From positions 1 to 58,938 of the forward strand of contig CAIQKM010000140.1 in assembly GCA_903872345.1 (NCBI GenBank): a stretch of DNA of 58,938 bases, in the 5' to 3' direction. This document shows, piece after piece, positions 43,291-52,742 of this stretch. The notes beneath the pieces are model-generated. The model was not told where the DNA came from, did not search any database, and saw nothing but the letters and a program-made list of their open reading frames with translations. A program made the position numbers and the translations under genes. Numbering within the stretch: the first letter of the stretch is position 1; every line of letters starts with the position of its first letter. The stretch comes from an uncultured Verrucomicrobia subdivision 3 bacterium. Lineage in GTDB: Bacteria; Verrucomicrobiota; Verrucomicrobiia; Limisphaerales; UBA11358.

Positions 43291-45156
43291 ATGAAACACA
43301 TCGGACTCATCGACCTGATTATCATCGTTGTTTATCTCGGCGGCATTGTGGGCGCCGGGGTATGGGTCGGCTTGCGGAAACGCAAGGGCAGCGAGGCGGG
43401 CAGTTATTTTCTCGCCGGCAACACCCTGAGTTGGTCCTCCATCGGCCTCGCGCTCTTTGCCACGAATATCTCCTGTTTGCATCTCGTGAGCCTCGCCCAG
43501 GCGGGGTACGATTCCGGTCTGCTCATGGGCAATTTTGAGTGGCTGGCGGCGTACACCTTGATTGTGTTGAGCCTGTTTTTTGTGCCATTTTACATGCGGG
43601 CGAAGGTTTCCACGCTGCCAGATTTCCTGGAAAAACGCTATTGCTCAGAATGCCGCGACTGGCTGGCGGGGCTGTCCATGCTCACGGCGATTATCTTTAA
43701 TATTGCCTTTCCGCTCTCGACCGGCTGGCTCGTGTTGCACGGGGTGTTCGGCATTGATAAATGGGTGTGCATTCTGACGCTCACCTCGCTGACGGCGGTT
43801 TACACCATTTTAGGCGGGCTGTCGGCGGTCGTGCTCACGGAGACCATTCAGGCGGTCATTTTGCTGACCGGTTCCATTATCATCACCGCGCTGGCGTACA
43901 CCAAGGTCGGCGGCTGGCATGGCATGACAGATCAATTACACGCCAGCGGCGAGACCATGAAGCTGACCATGCTGCGTTCCGCCACCGACGAGCCGGGCCT
44001 GCCGTGGTATGCGGTGTTGCTGGGCTATCCGGCACTGAGCATCTGGTACTGGTGCGCGGATCAGACGATTGTACAGCGCGTGCTCGGGGCGAAGGATGAA
44101 AATCACGCGCGCACCGGGCCGCTCTTTTGCGGGCTCATCAAGGTGTTCCCCGTGTTCGTGTTCATCCTGCCCGGGCTAATGTTTTTGACGATGATCCAGG
44201 GCGGCAAGCTGGATGGCTTGGCGCAACTGCGCGTGCGCGGAGAGCCGGCCCTGGTCGCCTCCGGCAAACAATATCAATTGGAACTCACCGGCAAGGCCAT
44301 CGGCGGACGGACGGAGTCCATCACTTATACCGACGGCCAGCCGCCGCTGGATTTGACCAAGGAACTGGGCAACGGCGGCCAGCCGCTGACGCTGATGTCC
44401 GGCTTCGATGAGAAAAATCTGGTGCTGCCCGCGAATGTCACGCTGATGTCCTCGAAGGAAACGTACGGTTTGATGATTAAAAACCTCATGCCGGTCGGGT
44501 TGTTTGGCGTAATGGCGGCGGCCCTGATGGCGGCGCTGATGGGCAATCTGGCGAGCGCGTCCAACTCCATCGCCACGCTGTTCAGCTATGATTTGTACCG
44601 CCGTTTCCGGCCCGCCACCCCCGAACACCGGCTGGTCTTGATTGGCCGGCTCGCTTCGCTGGCGGCGTTTCTGCTGGGCATCGGGCTGGTGCCATTGCTG
44701 GACAACTACAAGAGCATATTCGCCGGCATCAACGACATCATCGCGCACATTGCACCGCCGGTGTCCTGCGTGTTTGCGCTGGGCGTCTTCTGGCCGCGCG
44801 CCTCGGCCTTCAGCGCGAAATGGACCATGTGGATCGGTTCGCTCACGGGGGCACTGGTGTTTACCAGCAAGACCTTGCACGCGTGGAAGCCGGAGACGTT
44901 CGGCTGGATTCCGGGTTTCATTTACCAGACGCCGTTTATGCTGATGGCGTTTTATCTGCTCTGCTTCTGCATTGTGTTGCAAGTGGCGCTGACGCTGGCC
45001 CGGCCGAAACAGTCGGCGGAAGATCCGCAGAAACTCTACTGGGAGCATCCGGCGGATGCCCTGAAATCCCCCGGCTGGCCGGGCCTGGCCAATTACAAGG
45101 TGCTGGCGACGCTGGTGTTTATCGCCATGTGCGTGCTCTATTATATTTTCCGTTAA
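43291..45156 (+). CDS. Sodium:solute symporter (SSS family), probably for L-fucose or another deoxy-sugar
   Basis: A 621-aa inner-membrane transporter of the SSS/SGLT family, which imports sugars with Na+. About 13-14 membrane segments run through the protein. Family landmarks include GSYFLAGNTLSWSSIGLALFA (helix 1-2), TNISCLHLV, WYWCADQTIVQRVLGA and ASNSIATLFSYDLYRR. A soluble insert of about 80 residues (around 308-385, with LELTGKAIGGRTESITYTDG) sits between helices and is unusual. It is the first gene of an eleven-gene operon whose enzymes degrade a deoxy-hexose, so the sugar released by the fucosidase is the likely cargo. The substrate is inferred from context. Confidence 0.87.
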   Translation: MKHIGLIDLIIIVVYLGGIVGAGVWVGLRKRKGSEAGSYFLAGNTLSWSSIGLALFATNISCLHLVSLAQAGYDSGLLMGNFEWLAAYTLIVLSLFFVPFYMRAKVSTLPDFLEKRYCSECRDWLAGLSMLTAIIFNIAFPLSTGWLVLHGVFGIDKWVCILTLTSLTAVYTILGGLSAVVLTETIQAVILLTGSIIITALAYTKVGGWHGMTDQLHASGETMKLTMLRSATDEPGLPWYAVLLGYPALSIWYWCADQTIVQRVLGAKDENHARTGPLFCGLIKVFPVFVFILPGLMFLTMIQGGKLDGLAQLRVRGEPALVASGKQYQLELTGKAIGGRTESITYTDGQPPLDLTKELGNGGQPLTLMSGFDEKNLVLPANVTLMSSKETYGLMIKNLMPVGLFGVMAAALMAALMGNLASASNSIATLFSYDLYRRFRPATPEHRLVLIGRLASLAAFLLGIGLVPLLDNYKSIFAGINDIIAHIAPPVSCVFALGVFWPRASAFSAKWTMWIGSLTGALVFTSKTLHAWKPETFGWIPGFIYQTPFMLMAFYLLCFCIVLQVALTLARPKQSAEDPQKLYWEHPADALKSPGWPGLANYKVLATLVFIAMCVLYYIFR

Positions 45157-45171
45157 CCTCATCATTGACCC

Positions 45172-45591
45172 ATGAAAAAAATCCTGAACTGCTCACTGCC
45201 CCTGCTGGCTTTGATCTTGATTTCCGGCTGCGCCACGGGGCCCACCCCGCCGGTCACCCGCTATGCCTGGGTCACCGGCTTGAAACCGGATAAAATCGAA
45301 CGTTACGAATATCTCCATTCGCATCCCTGGCCGGCGGTCAGCCGCAAGATTACCGAATGCCATATCCGCAACTACTCGATTTACGAGCGCGAGATTGGCG
45401 GTCAGACCTACCTGTTTTCGTATCTCGAATACACCGGCACCAATTTTGACGCGGACATGAAGCTTATGGCCGCCGATCCCGACACCCAACGCTGGTGGAA
45501 GGAGACGGATCCCTGTCAGGCCCCGCTGCCGGAAGCCGCCGCGCGCGGCAAAATCTGGAGCGATGCCAAGGAAGTGTTTCATCAGCCATGA
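45172..45591 (+). CDS. Lipoprotein L-rhamnose/L-fucose mutarotase-like protein
   Basis: A 139-aa protein of the RhaM/DUF718 family (PF05336), which interconverts the alpha and beta anomers of L-rhamnose or L-fucose. The family pattern is clear: KIERYEYLHSHPWPAV with the catalytic-region His, HIRNYSIYEREIGGQTYLFS, and TQRWWKETDPCQAPLP near the end. Unlike the usual cytoplasmic form, it carries a lipoprotein signal with lipobox LISGC (Cys20), so it should sit on a membrane outside the cytoplasm and prepare sugar for uptake by the symporter 15 bp upstream. Its stop overlaps the next start (ATGA). The TDPCQ variant fits fucose-type more than classical RhaM, but this is tentative. Confidence 0.85.
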   Translation: MKKILNCSLPLLALILISGCATGPTPPVTRYAWVTGLKPDKIERYEYLHSHPWPAVSRKITECHIRNYSIYEREIGGQTYLFSYLEYTGTNFDADMKLMAADPDTQRWWKETDPCQAPLPEAAARGKIWSDAKEVFHQP

Positions 45592-46604
45592 AATCACTCG
45601 TGCTGCAACAACCCGGCCAGTTGAACTGGACCGAAGTTCCCGAGCCCGTGCCTGCCCCGGGCGAGGCGCTGGTGCGGGTGCGTCGCTGTGGGGTTTGCGG
45701 CACGGATATTCATGCGCTCGCGGGCAAGCAGCCGTTCTTCAGCTATCCCCGGCGGCTGGGACATGAACTGTGCGTGGAAGTCATTCACGCCCCGGCTGGC
45801 AGCGGCTTGGCGACCGGCGATTTATGCGCGGTGGAAGCATACTATTTTTGTGGCACCTGTCCGGCGTGTCGCGCGGGCAAAACCAATTGCTGCAAAAATT
45901 TAAGAGTCCTCGGCGTTCACATTGACGGCGGTCATGCGCCGCGCCTGGTGGTGCCGGCGGACAAATTGCATCGGGCCAACGGCCTGCTGCCGGAACAGAT
46001 TGCGCTGGTGGAACCGCTGGTCGTCGGCGCCCACGGCGTCGAACGCGCCGCGCCACAGGCCGGCGAACCGACCGTGATTATCGGCATGGGGCCCATCGGC
46101 CTGGCCGCCGCCATCTTTGCCAAGGCGGCGGGGGCAAACGTGGTGTGCGTGGATGTGCAGCCGGAACGGCTCGCATTTGCCTGTGAACAAATGAAACTCG
46201 GCACGCCCATGAGGGCCGATGCCGGATTGGCAAACAACCTGCAAAAGCATTTCGGCCAGTTGCCGTCCGTGGTGATTGACGCCACCGGCAATCCCGCGTC
46301 CATGAAGAGCGTGTTTCAATTGACCGAACACGGCGGCCGCATTGTTTTTCTGGGCCTGTTCATCGGCGAGATGACCTTTGACGACCCGAATTTTCACCGG
46401 CGGGAACTCACGCTGCTGGCGAGCCGCGCCGGTCTGACCGGCACCTTTCGCGACGTCATTCAGCGGATGGCCGCGCGGCAGGTGGAAGTACTGCCGCTCA
46501 TCACCCACCGGTTTGATTTCGCGGCGACGGCGGAGCGGTTGCCGGCTCTTCATGCCGAACCCGGTCTTGTCAAAGCCATGATTAATTTCGATTCTTTCAA
46601 CTGA
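45588..46604 (+). CDS. Zinc-dependent medium-chain (MDR) sugar dehydrogenase
   Basis: A 338-aa cytoplasmic alcohol/polyol dehydrogenase. The ATG at 45588 overlaps the mutarotase stop by 4 bp. The catalytic zinc site shows Cys-Gly-x-Asp (RRCGVCGTDIHAL) and GHE (RRLGHELCVEV). The structural zinc Cys cluster is in YFCGTCPACRAGKTNCCKN. The Rossmann NAD(P) motif is VIIGMGPIGLAAAIFAKAAGA. In this operon it may oxidise the free deoxy-sugar to its lactone or a later intermediate such as L-lactaldehyde-derived propanediol; the sequence does not decide. The enolase-superfamily gene starts 1 bp downstream. Confidence 0.86.
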   Translation: MKSLVLQQPGQLNWTEVPEPVPAPGEALVRVRRCGVCGTDIHALAGKQPFFSYPRRLGHELCVEVIHAPAGSGLATGDLCAVEAYYFCGTCPACRAGKTNCCKNLRVLGVHIDGGHAPRLVVPADKLHRANGLLPEQIALVEPLVVGAHGVERAAPQAGEPTVIIGMGPIGLAAAIFAKAAGANVVCVDVQPERLAFACEQMKLGTPMRADAGLANNLQKHFGQLPSVVIDATGNPASMKSVFQLTEHGGRIVFLGLFIGEMTFDDPNFHRRELTLLASRAGLTGTFRDVIQRMAARQVEVLPLITHRFDFAATAERLPALHAEPGLVKAMINFDSFN

Positions 46605-46605
46605 C

Positions 46606-47718
46606 ATGAAAATAACCAAACTTGAACCCATCATTTTGCACGCGCCGGTCACCCGGGGCGGCATTGCGGACAGCACGCACAAACTTTCCCACTGGGGCGC
46701 ACCCGGCGTGGCGATTCATACGGACACCGGCCACATCGGCTACGGATTTTCCGGCACGCACGCGCATCTGCCCACCGACAAGCTGATTGTGGACTGTATC
46801 ATCCACACCTACGGTCCACTGCTCATCGGCGAAGATCCGGGCCAAGTCATCGCGCTCTGGGAAAAGCTGCACAAGCAGGCGGAAATCTACTGGGTCGGCC
46901 GCGCGGGCATCACGCATCTCGCACTGGGTGCGATTGACATTGCGTTGTGGGATTTGAAGGCGAAGGCCGCCGGCGAGCCGCTCTGGAAATTGCTGGGCGG
47001 TTCCGCCAAGAAAAAAGTCGAGGCCTACAACACCGACGGCGGCTGGCTGAACTGGCCGTTGGAAACCGTCGTTTCCGATTGCAAACGGCTCGTGGAAAAG
47101 GACGGCTACCGTGCCGTGAAACTCAAGGTGGGCGGACCGAATCCGCTCGAAGATTTGCGCCGCGTCGAAGCCGTGCGCAACGCCCTCGGACCCGACATCC
47201 GCATCATGACCGATGCGAACGGCCGCTGGACCCTGCCGCAGGCGATTCAAACCGGCCGGCGGTTGAAGGATTTCGATATCGTGTGGATTGAGGAACCCAT
47301 CTATTTCGACGACGTCGAAGGCCACCGCCGGCTCGCCGAAGCCATTGAAACGCCGATTGCGCTGGGCGAGCAGCTTTACACCGCCTCGGCCTTCCGTGAT
47401 TTCATTCACGCGGGTGCGGTGCATTATGTCCAGCCCGATGTCGTACGGCTCGCGGGCATCACCGAATTCTGGCAGGTCGCCGATATGGCGCGCTGCTACA
47501 GCCTGCCCGTGGTGCCGCATGTGGGCGACATGTGCCAGGTGCATCAGCACCTTTGTTTCGCGCATCCGGCGTGCGCGCTGCTGGAATACATTCCGTGGCT
47601 GCGCGACTGGATGGAGCACCCGGTGAAAATTCAGGATGGCCACTACGTCGCGCCTGAAGCCCCCGGCGCCGGCATGACACCGAGCCGCCACGCGCTGGAC
47701 ACCATTAATAAAGCCTGA
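46606..47718 (+). CDS. Enolase-superfamily sugar acid dehydratase (L-fuconate dehydratase-like)
   Basis: A 370-aa cytoplasmic enzyme of the mandelate racemase group, expected to dehydrate an aldonate to a 2-keto-3-deoxy acid. The catalytic base motif Lys172-x-Lys174 (AVKLKVGG), the metal ligands Asp203 (TDANGRW), Glu229 (WIEEP) and Glu255 (ALGEQ), and the His-Asp dyad Asp278/His305 (YVQPDVV, VPHVGDM) are all present. This is the MR-type active site used by L-fuconate and L-rhamnonate dehydratases. In the operon it would act between the lactonase and the aldolase. The exact acid cannot be named from sequence. Confidence 0.87.
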   Translation: MKITKLEPIILHAPVTRGGIADSTHKLSHWGAPGVAIHTDTGHIGYGFSGTHAHLPTDKLIVDCIIHTYGPLLIGEDPGQVIALWEKLHKQAEIYWVGRAGITHLALGAIDIALWDLKAKAAGEPLWKLLGGSAKKKVEAYNTDGGWLNWPLETVVSDCKRLVEKDGYRAVKLKVGGPNPLEDLRRVEAVRNALGPDIRIMTDANGRWTLPQAIQTGRRLKDFDIVWIEEPIYFDDVEGHRRLAEAIETPIALGEQLYTASAFRDFIHAGAVHYVQPDVVRLAGITEFWQVADMARCYSLPVVPHVGDMCQVHQHLCFAHPACALLEYIPWLRDWMEHPVKIQDGHYVAPEAPGAGMTPSRHALDTINKA

Positions 47719-47723
47719 AACCA

Positions 47724-49262
47724 ATGAATTCTGTGAAATCCCCCCCGACCAGCCAGACCCCGTTTGCGGGGCTGGTGGCCGCGTTGGCCTTGGTGCTAGG
47801 CACCGCCAGCCTCCAGGCCGAATTGGCCTATTCAGCGCCGCTGACCAATGAACTGGCTGCCATTGATCACACCATTGCGCAAGGCCCGTTCAAGGCGGAC
47901 TGGGAATCACTCAAGGCGCACACGGATCCCGCGTGGTTTCAGGATGCCAAATTCGGCATCTACACGCATTGGGGACCGGTGACGGTGGGGGCGGAAGACG
48001 GCCCCAACGGGGTGCAATGGTACGGTCACAGCATGTACGACACCAACAGCCCGACGTTCAAGTATCACCTGAACAAATACGGCGACCAGCATGTCGTGGG
48101 CTACAAGGACATGGTGCCGAAATTTACGGCGGAGAAGTTTGACGCCGAAGCTTGGGCGGATTTGTTTGCGCGCGCGGGCGCAAAATTTGCCGGGCCGGTG
48201 GCGGTGCATCATGACAATTTCGCGATGTGGGATTCGCAACTCACTCGCTGGAACAGCCGGAACATGGGGCCGCATCGCGACATCACCGGCGAACTGGCCA
48301 AAGCCATTCGCGCGCACGGCATGAAATTCATCACCACGTTCCATCACGGCTACGCGTGGCAATATTTTGAACCCGCGTTTCAGTTCGATGGCGCCGACCC
48401 GCAGTACGCCGATCTGTACACCGAAGTTCATCCCCGCAAATCCGCCCCCAGCCGCCATTTTCAAGACCAGTGGCTCGCCATGGTTCATGAGGTGCTCAAT
48501 AAATATCAACCGGACCTCATTTGGTTTGATTTTGAGTTTTTCGCGGTGATCAAACCCAACTACGAACAAAAGCTGTTCGCGATGACCTATGACTGGGCGG
48601 CGGAGAACAACCGTACCATCGGGGTTTGCCAGAAATCTCCGGACATTCATAAGACCACCGGCATTCTGGATTTTGAGCGCGGTCGCGAAGACAAGATCGT
48701 GCCCTATCCGTGGCTTACGGACACGGCGGTCGGTCCGTGGTTCAACCAACGGTCGGACAAGTTCAAAAAGGTGGATGAACTGATCTCCGTGCTCGTGGAC
48801 ATCGTATCCAAGAACGGCTGTTTGCTGCTGGATGTGGGGCCGCAAGCCGACGGCACCATACCGGATCAGGCTCGCCGTTTGCTGCTGGGCATGGGTGACT
48901 GGTTGAAAGTGAATGGCGAGGCCATTTACGGCACCCGGCCCTGGAAAATTTATGGCGAAGGTCCCACGCATCAGGCCAAGGCCGGCGGCTTTAGTGAAAA
49001 CGCGGACAAGCCGTTTACCGCGCAAGACATTCGTTTCACCACCAAAGACGGCGCGCTCTATGCCATCACCCTCGCGATGCCGAAAACCGATGTGACTATT
49101 CAGTCGCTGGGCACGGCGGCGGGCCGAGTCACCGGCGTGACGCTGCTCGGCAGTGCCGACGAACTGAAATGGCAGCAGACGGCAGCGGGCTTGGTGATTG
49201 CCTCACCCGGCATCTGGCCGGGGGCACATGCCTTGACCTTCAAGATCGTTTTGCAACCATAA
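47724..49262 (+). CDS. GH29 alpha-L-fucosidase
   Basis: A 512-aa exported enzyme of family GH29 that releases L-fucose from glycans. A signal peptide covers about 15-33 (ending ASLQAE). The barrel shows KFGIYTHWGPVTVGAE (the usual FGIxxHWG start), AVHHDNFAMWDS, FITTFHHGYAWQ and the nucleophile Asp269 in DLIWFDFEFF. A sequence typical of the family, KNGCLLLDVGPQADGTIPD, follows. A C-terminal beta-sandwich ends the protein. It is the main clue that the pathway in this operon handles L-fucose. It starts 5 bp after the dehydratase gene. Confidence 0.92.
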   Translation: MNSVKSPPTSQTPFAGLVAALALVLGTASLQAELAYSAPLTNELAAIDHTIAQGPFKADWESLKAHTDPAWFQDAKFGIYTHWGPVTVGAEDGPNGVQWYGHSMYDTNSPTFKYHLNKYGDQHVVGYKDMVPKFTAEKFDAEAWADLFARAGAKFAGPVAVHHDNFAMWDSQLTRWNSRNMGPHRDITGELAKAIRAHGMKFITTFHHGYAWQYFEPAFQFDGADPQYADLYTEVHPRKSAPSRHFQDQWLAMVHEVLNKYQPDLIWFDFEFFAVIKPNYEQKLFAMTYDWAAENNRTIGVCQKSPDIHKTTGILDFERGREDKIVPYPWLTDTAVGPWFNQRSDKFKKVDELISVLVDIVSKNGCLLLDVGPQADGTIPDQARRLLLGMGDWLKVNGEAIYGTRPWKIYGEGPTHQAKAGGFSENADKPFTAQDIRFTTKDGALYAITLAMPKTDVTIQSLGTAAGRVTGVTLLGSADELKWQQTAAGLVIASPGIWPGAHALTFKIVLQP

Positions 49263-49269
49263 CGGGAAT

Positions 49270-50043
49270 ATGAATACAGCTTCCGTTCCTCCTTTTTCAC
49301 TCACCGGTCAAACGGCCTTGATCACCGGCGGCGGCACCGGCATTGGCCTGGGCATTGCTAGGTGCATGGTTCAGTCCGGCGCCCGTGTGGTGCTCGTGGG
49401 CCGGCGGCACGAAGAATTGGCCCGCGCCGGTGCGGAACTCGGCCCGATGGCGTCATTCGTGGCGCATGACATTACCAAACTGGACAAGGCTGCTGAACTG
49501 GTCGCAGCGGCGGAAAATGCCGCGCAAGCGCCATTGACCATTCTGGTGAACAACGCCGGGACGCACCTGAAAAAATTTGCGGTAGACACCACGCCCGAAG
49601 AATTTCAGGCCGTGTTCACCACGCACGTGCTGGCTGCGCACGCGCTCACGCGGGCGGTCATTCCCGCGCTGAAGCGATCAGGGCAGGGATCCGTTCTGTT
49701 CACTTCCTCCATGGCCGCCTACATGGGCGTGCCGCAGGTGCTGGCCTATGCCGCCGCCAAGAGCGCCTATTTTGGCATGGTTTCCACGCTGTCGGCCGAG
49801 TTGAGCGCGCAGGGCGTGCGCGTGAATGCCATCGCCCCCGGCTGGATTTTTAGCGAGATGTCCAAGCGCGCGTTGGAAAGCGATCCGGCGCGCAAGGCAA
49901 AGGTGCTGTCCCGCATTCAAATGGGGCGCATGGGCCAGCCGGAAGACGTCGGCTGGGCGGCGGTTTATCTGTGCTCGCCGGCGGCAAATTATATTACCGG
50001 AGTCACGCTGCCGGTGGACGGCGGCGCGGCGGTGGGTTTTTAG
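49270..50043 (+). CDS. SDR-family dehydrogenase 1
   Basis: A 257-aa cytoplasmic short-chain dehydrogenase/reductase. The cofactor motif is TGGGTGIGLGIA, the structural motif NNAGT, the catalytic Ser is in TSSMAAYMG, and YAAAK holds the catalytic Tyr and Lys. Overall it resembles gluconate-5-dehydrogenase/keto-deoxy-sugar-acid dehydrogenases. In the operon it could oxidise the sugar or a 2-keto-3-deoxy acid. It begins 7 bp after the fucosidase stop. Confidence 0.87.
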   Translation: MNTASVPPFSLTGQTALITGGGTGIGLGIARCMVQSGARVVLVGRRHEELARAGAELGPMASFVAHDITKLDKAAELVAAAENAAQAPLTILVNNAGTHLKKFAVDTTPEEFQAVFTTHVLAAHALTRAVIPALKRSGQGSVLFTSSMAAYMGVPQVLAYAAAKSAYFGMVSTLSAELSAQGVRVNAIAPGWIFSEMSKRALESDPARKAKVLSRIQMGRMGQPEDVGWAAVYLCSPAANYITGVTLPVDGGAAVGF

Positions 50044-50076
50044 CGGGGTTTAATAAAAATAAATATCCGAGGTTTT

Positions 50077-50844
50077 ATGTTGCTCAAAGACAAAGTCATT
50101 TTTCTCACGGGAGGCTCGACCGGCATTGGCTGGGATTGCGCCAAGGCCTACGCGGTTCAGGGGGCGAAGGTTATTCTGGTGGCGCGGGGAAAAGAAGCGG
50201 TGGCCAAGGCGGCGGCCGAGTTGGGGCCGGAGCATTTGGGTCTGGCCTGCGATGTCTCCCACGGCGATCAGGTGGCGGCGGCCCTGCAGGCGACGCTCGC
50301 GCGGTATGGCCGGCTCGATGCGGTGCATAACAACGCCGGCATCGGCACGCCCTCCAAGGCGCTCCATGAAACCACCGAGGCGGAATGGGATGACTTGTTT
50401 GACATCAATCTGAAAAGCGTGTTTCACACCACGCGGCTGGCGTTTGAAGCGCTCAAGGCGAGCAAGGGTTGCATCCTGAACACCTCGTCGCTGGTGGGCG
50501 TGATGGGGCAGGAAATCCACGCCGCTTACACCGCCACCAAGGGCGGCATGAATGCGCTCACCAAATCCCTGGCGCTGGATTACGCCAAATACGGCATCCG
50601 CGTGAATGCGGTCTGCCCCGCCGGCACGTGGACCCCGATGCTCCGTAAATGGTGCGCCGAGCAGCCCGATCCCGGTTCCATCGAGCGCTATCTCGATGAA
50701 ATTCATCCGCTCGGCTATTGTCCCGAAGGCGATGTCATTGCTGATCCGTGTGTATTTCTAATATCCGACCAGGCCCGTTTTATCACCGGGCATATCATGC
50801 ATGTCAGCGGCGGCGCGGAGCTCGGCTACCGGCGTCCCCTTTGA
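50077..50844 (+). CDS. SDR-family dehydrogenase 2 (candidate L-fucose or keto-deoxy-fuconate dehydrogenase)
   Basis: A 255-aa SDR enzyme with cofactor motif TGGSTGIGWDCA, NNAGIG, the catalytic Ser in NTSSLVGVMGQ, and YTATK with Tyr/Lys. The C-terminal part (VCPAGTWTPMLRKWCAEQPD) forms the substrate lid and resembles L-fucose/2-keto-3-deoxy-L-fuconate dehydrogenase-type SDRs. It is only moderately similar to SDR 1, so the two are likely to catalyse different steps. The lactonase gene follows 24 bp downstream. Confidence 0.86.
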   Translation: MLLKDKVIFLTGGSTGIGWDCAKAYAVQGAKVILVARGKEAVAKAAAELGPEHLGLACDVSHGDQVAAALQATLARYGRLDAVHNNAGIGTPSKALHETTEAEWDDLFDINLKSVFHTTRLAFEALKASKGCILNTSSLVGVMGQEIHAAYTATKGGMNALTKSLALDYAKYGIRVNAVCPAGTWTPMLRKWCAEQPDPGSIERYLDEIHPLGYCPEGDVIADPCVFLISDQARFITGHIMHVSGGAELGYRRPL

Positions 50845-50868
50845 TGAACCGCCAACGAATTTAAACCC

Positions 50869-51723
50869 ATGGCCCGCCCCTTTCCGGTGGTTGATGCGCA
50901 CGTTCATTTTTGGGATCCCCATCTTTTGAATTATCCCTGGCTGGACGAAGTGCCGGCGCTCGACCGGGCTTTCTTGCCGTCGGGCTATGCCGCAGCTACG
51001 GCGGCGGCCGGCATCGGCAAAATGGTTTTTGTGGAATGCGGTTGCGCGCCCGGCCAGAACCTGGACGAAGTGGCCTGGGTGTCCGGCCTGGCCGCGGGCG
51101 AAAGCCGTCTGAAAGGTATCGTTGCGCAGGTTCCGGTGGAACGGGGGCAGGGCGTGCGGGATGAACTGATTGCGCTGACCTACTTTCCGCTGGTCAAAGG
51201 GGTGCGGCGCAATTTGCAGGGCGAGACGGCCCCCGGGTTTTGTCTGACGCCGGACTTTGTCGCCGGGGTTCGCTCGCTCGCGGAATTCGATTTCAGCTTT
51301 GACCTTTGCCTTGTGCATCCCCAGTTGCCGGCCGTGACGGAACTGGTTCGCCGCTGCCCGGAGGTCCGCTTTGTGCTGGATCATTGCGGCAAGCCGGCCA
51401 TTCGCGCCGGTCAGACCGACCCGTGGCGGCAACATTTGTCCGAACTGGCCGCGCTGCCCAATGTGATGTGCAAGCTCTCCGGTCTGCTCACCGAGGCGGA
51501 CTGGGCCCATTGGCAGCCGGGGGATTTGTTGCCCTATGTGCGGCATGCCGTTGAGTGTTTTGGCTTTGATCGCGTCATGTATGGCGGCGACTGGCCGGTG
51601 CTGACGCTGGCCGGGGATTATCCGCGCTGGTCGGCGGCGCTGGCTGCCTGTCTGCCGGCGGCGACGGCAGGCGATTTGCAAAAACTGTTTCAAATTAACG
51701 CCGAAACCTTCTATCATCTTTGA
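50869..51723 (+). CDS. Amidohydrolase-type lactonase (L-fuconolactonase-like)
   Basis: A 284-aa cytoplasmic member of the amidohydrolase family COG3618, which contains L-fucono-1,5-lactonase and L-rhamnono-lactonase. Motifs: HVHFWDP at the N-terminus (metal-binding His-x-His), VFVECGCAPGQN, VKGVRRNLQG, FVLDHCGKPAI and YGGDWPVLTL with the catalytic Asp. It opens the sugar lactone made by a dehydrogenase and supplies the aldonate for the dehydratase. It precedes the aldolase by 2 bp. Confidence 0.87.
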   Translation: MARPFPVVDAHVHFWDPHLLNYPWLDEVPALDRAFLPSGYAAATAAAGIGKMVFVECGCAPGQNLDEVAWVSGLAAGESRLKGIVAQVPVERGQGVRDELIALTYFPLVKGVRRNLQGETAPGFCLTPDFVAGVRSLAEFDFSFDLCLVHPQLPAVTELVRRCPEVRFVLDHCGKPAIRAGQTDPWRQHLSELAALPNVMCKLSGLLTEADWAHWQPGDLLPYVRHAVECFGFDRVMYGGDWPVLTLAGDYPRWSAALAACLPAATAGDLQKLFQINAETFYHL

Positions 51724-51725
51724 TT

Positions 51726-52742
51726 ATGGCAGCTCTCTCCGGCATCTTTGTTCCGAACATCGTTCCCTACGATGCGCAAGGCCGCATCGCGGAGGACGAA
51801 CTGCGGCGGATCATCCGCTGGCTCGGCGGCAAGGGCGTCACCGGCTTTTATCCCAACGGCAGCATGGGCGAATTCATCCGCCTGAGCTACGAGGAGCGGA
51901 AACGCGTTCTTAAAATTGTCGTGGAAGAAGCGGGCGGCAAACCCATTCTCGCCGGGGCCGCCGAACCGAATGTGGATCTGGTTTTGGAAATGTGCCGCTA
52001 CTGCGCCGACCTCGGCTGCCGCGCGGTGTCCATCACCGGCCCGTATTATTACAAGCTGACGCAAGAAAGCATCGAGCAATACTTCCGGGAAATCGCCGCG
52101 AAGTCGCCGATTGACATCATCATTTACAACATCCCGGTGTTTGCCAACGAGATTTCCCTGCCGGTGCTCAAGCGGCTGGCGCTGGACTGTCCGCGCATCA
52201 TCGGTACCAAGGATACTTCAAAGGACATGTGCCGTTTCCAGATGACGCTGCACGAAATCAAAAGCCAGCGGCCCGATTTCAGCGTGCTCATCGGCTGGGA
52301 GGAACTGTTGTGCACGGCCATGTTCATGGGTGCGGATGGCGGCACGCTGTCGAGCGCGGGCGTGGTACCGGAAGTGGTGATGAAGATTTACAACGAGGCC
52401 CGCAACGGCAATTGGGACGAAGCCAAACGGGTGCAGTACAAGCTAATTGACCTGTTCGCGCTCATGGTGGGCGCGCCGAATTTTCCGGAAGGCTTTCGCG
52501 CGGGCTACGAGTTGCGCGGCTTCCACGCGGGTCATGCGCGGTTCCCGCTTTCCGCCGGCGAACAGAGCGTCGTCGAAACCATGCGCGGCCGGCTGGCTTG
52601 TTTGCTGGCGGATGCGGGCTTTGCCGAGGCGGCCGGTGAATGCCGGCGCACGGACGCGGCCCCGGCCAAAACAACGCCATCCCGGATGGACGTTGAAAAT
52701 CTCGTGCGTGAAGTCATGGGCCAGTTGCTGGCCCGGAAATAA
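51726..52742 (+). CDS. DapA-family aldolase with C-terminal microcompartment encapsulation peptide
   Basis: A 338-aa class I aldolase of the DHDPS/NAL family. Schiff-base Lys162 ([10 protein letters not shown]) and Tyr134 (IIIYNIPVF) are in place, with the pyruvate-binding GSMGEF loop. In this pathway it should cleave 2-keto-3-deoxy-L-fuconate to pyruvate and L-lactaldehyde. After the normal domain a flexible linker (APAKTTPSR) leads to [18 protein letters not shown], a short amphipathic helix with the hydrophobic spacing of BMC encapsulation peptides. The gene for a BMC shell protein begins on the last base of this stop codon (TAATG). I infer that the aldolase is targeted to the inside of a microcompartment. 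Confidence 0.85.
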   Translation: MAALSGIFVPNIVPYDAQGRIAEDELRRIIRWLGGKGVTGFYPNGSMGEFIRLSYEERKRVLKIVVEEAGGKPILAGAAEPNVDLVLEMCRYCADLGCRAVSITGPYYYKLTQESIEQYFREIAAKSPIDIIIYNIPVFANEISLPVLKRLALDCPRIIGTKDTSKDMCRFQMTLHEIKSQRPDFSVLIGWEELLCTAMFMGADGGTLSSAGVVPEVVMKIYNEARNGNWDEAKRVQYKLIDLFALMVGAPNFPEGFRAGYELRGFHAGHARFPLSAGEQSVVETMRGRLACLLADAGFAEAAGECRRTDAAPAKTTPSRMDVENLVREVMGQLLARK

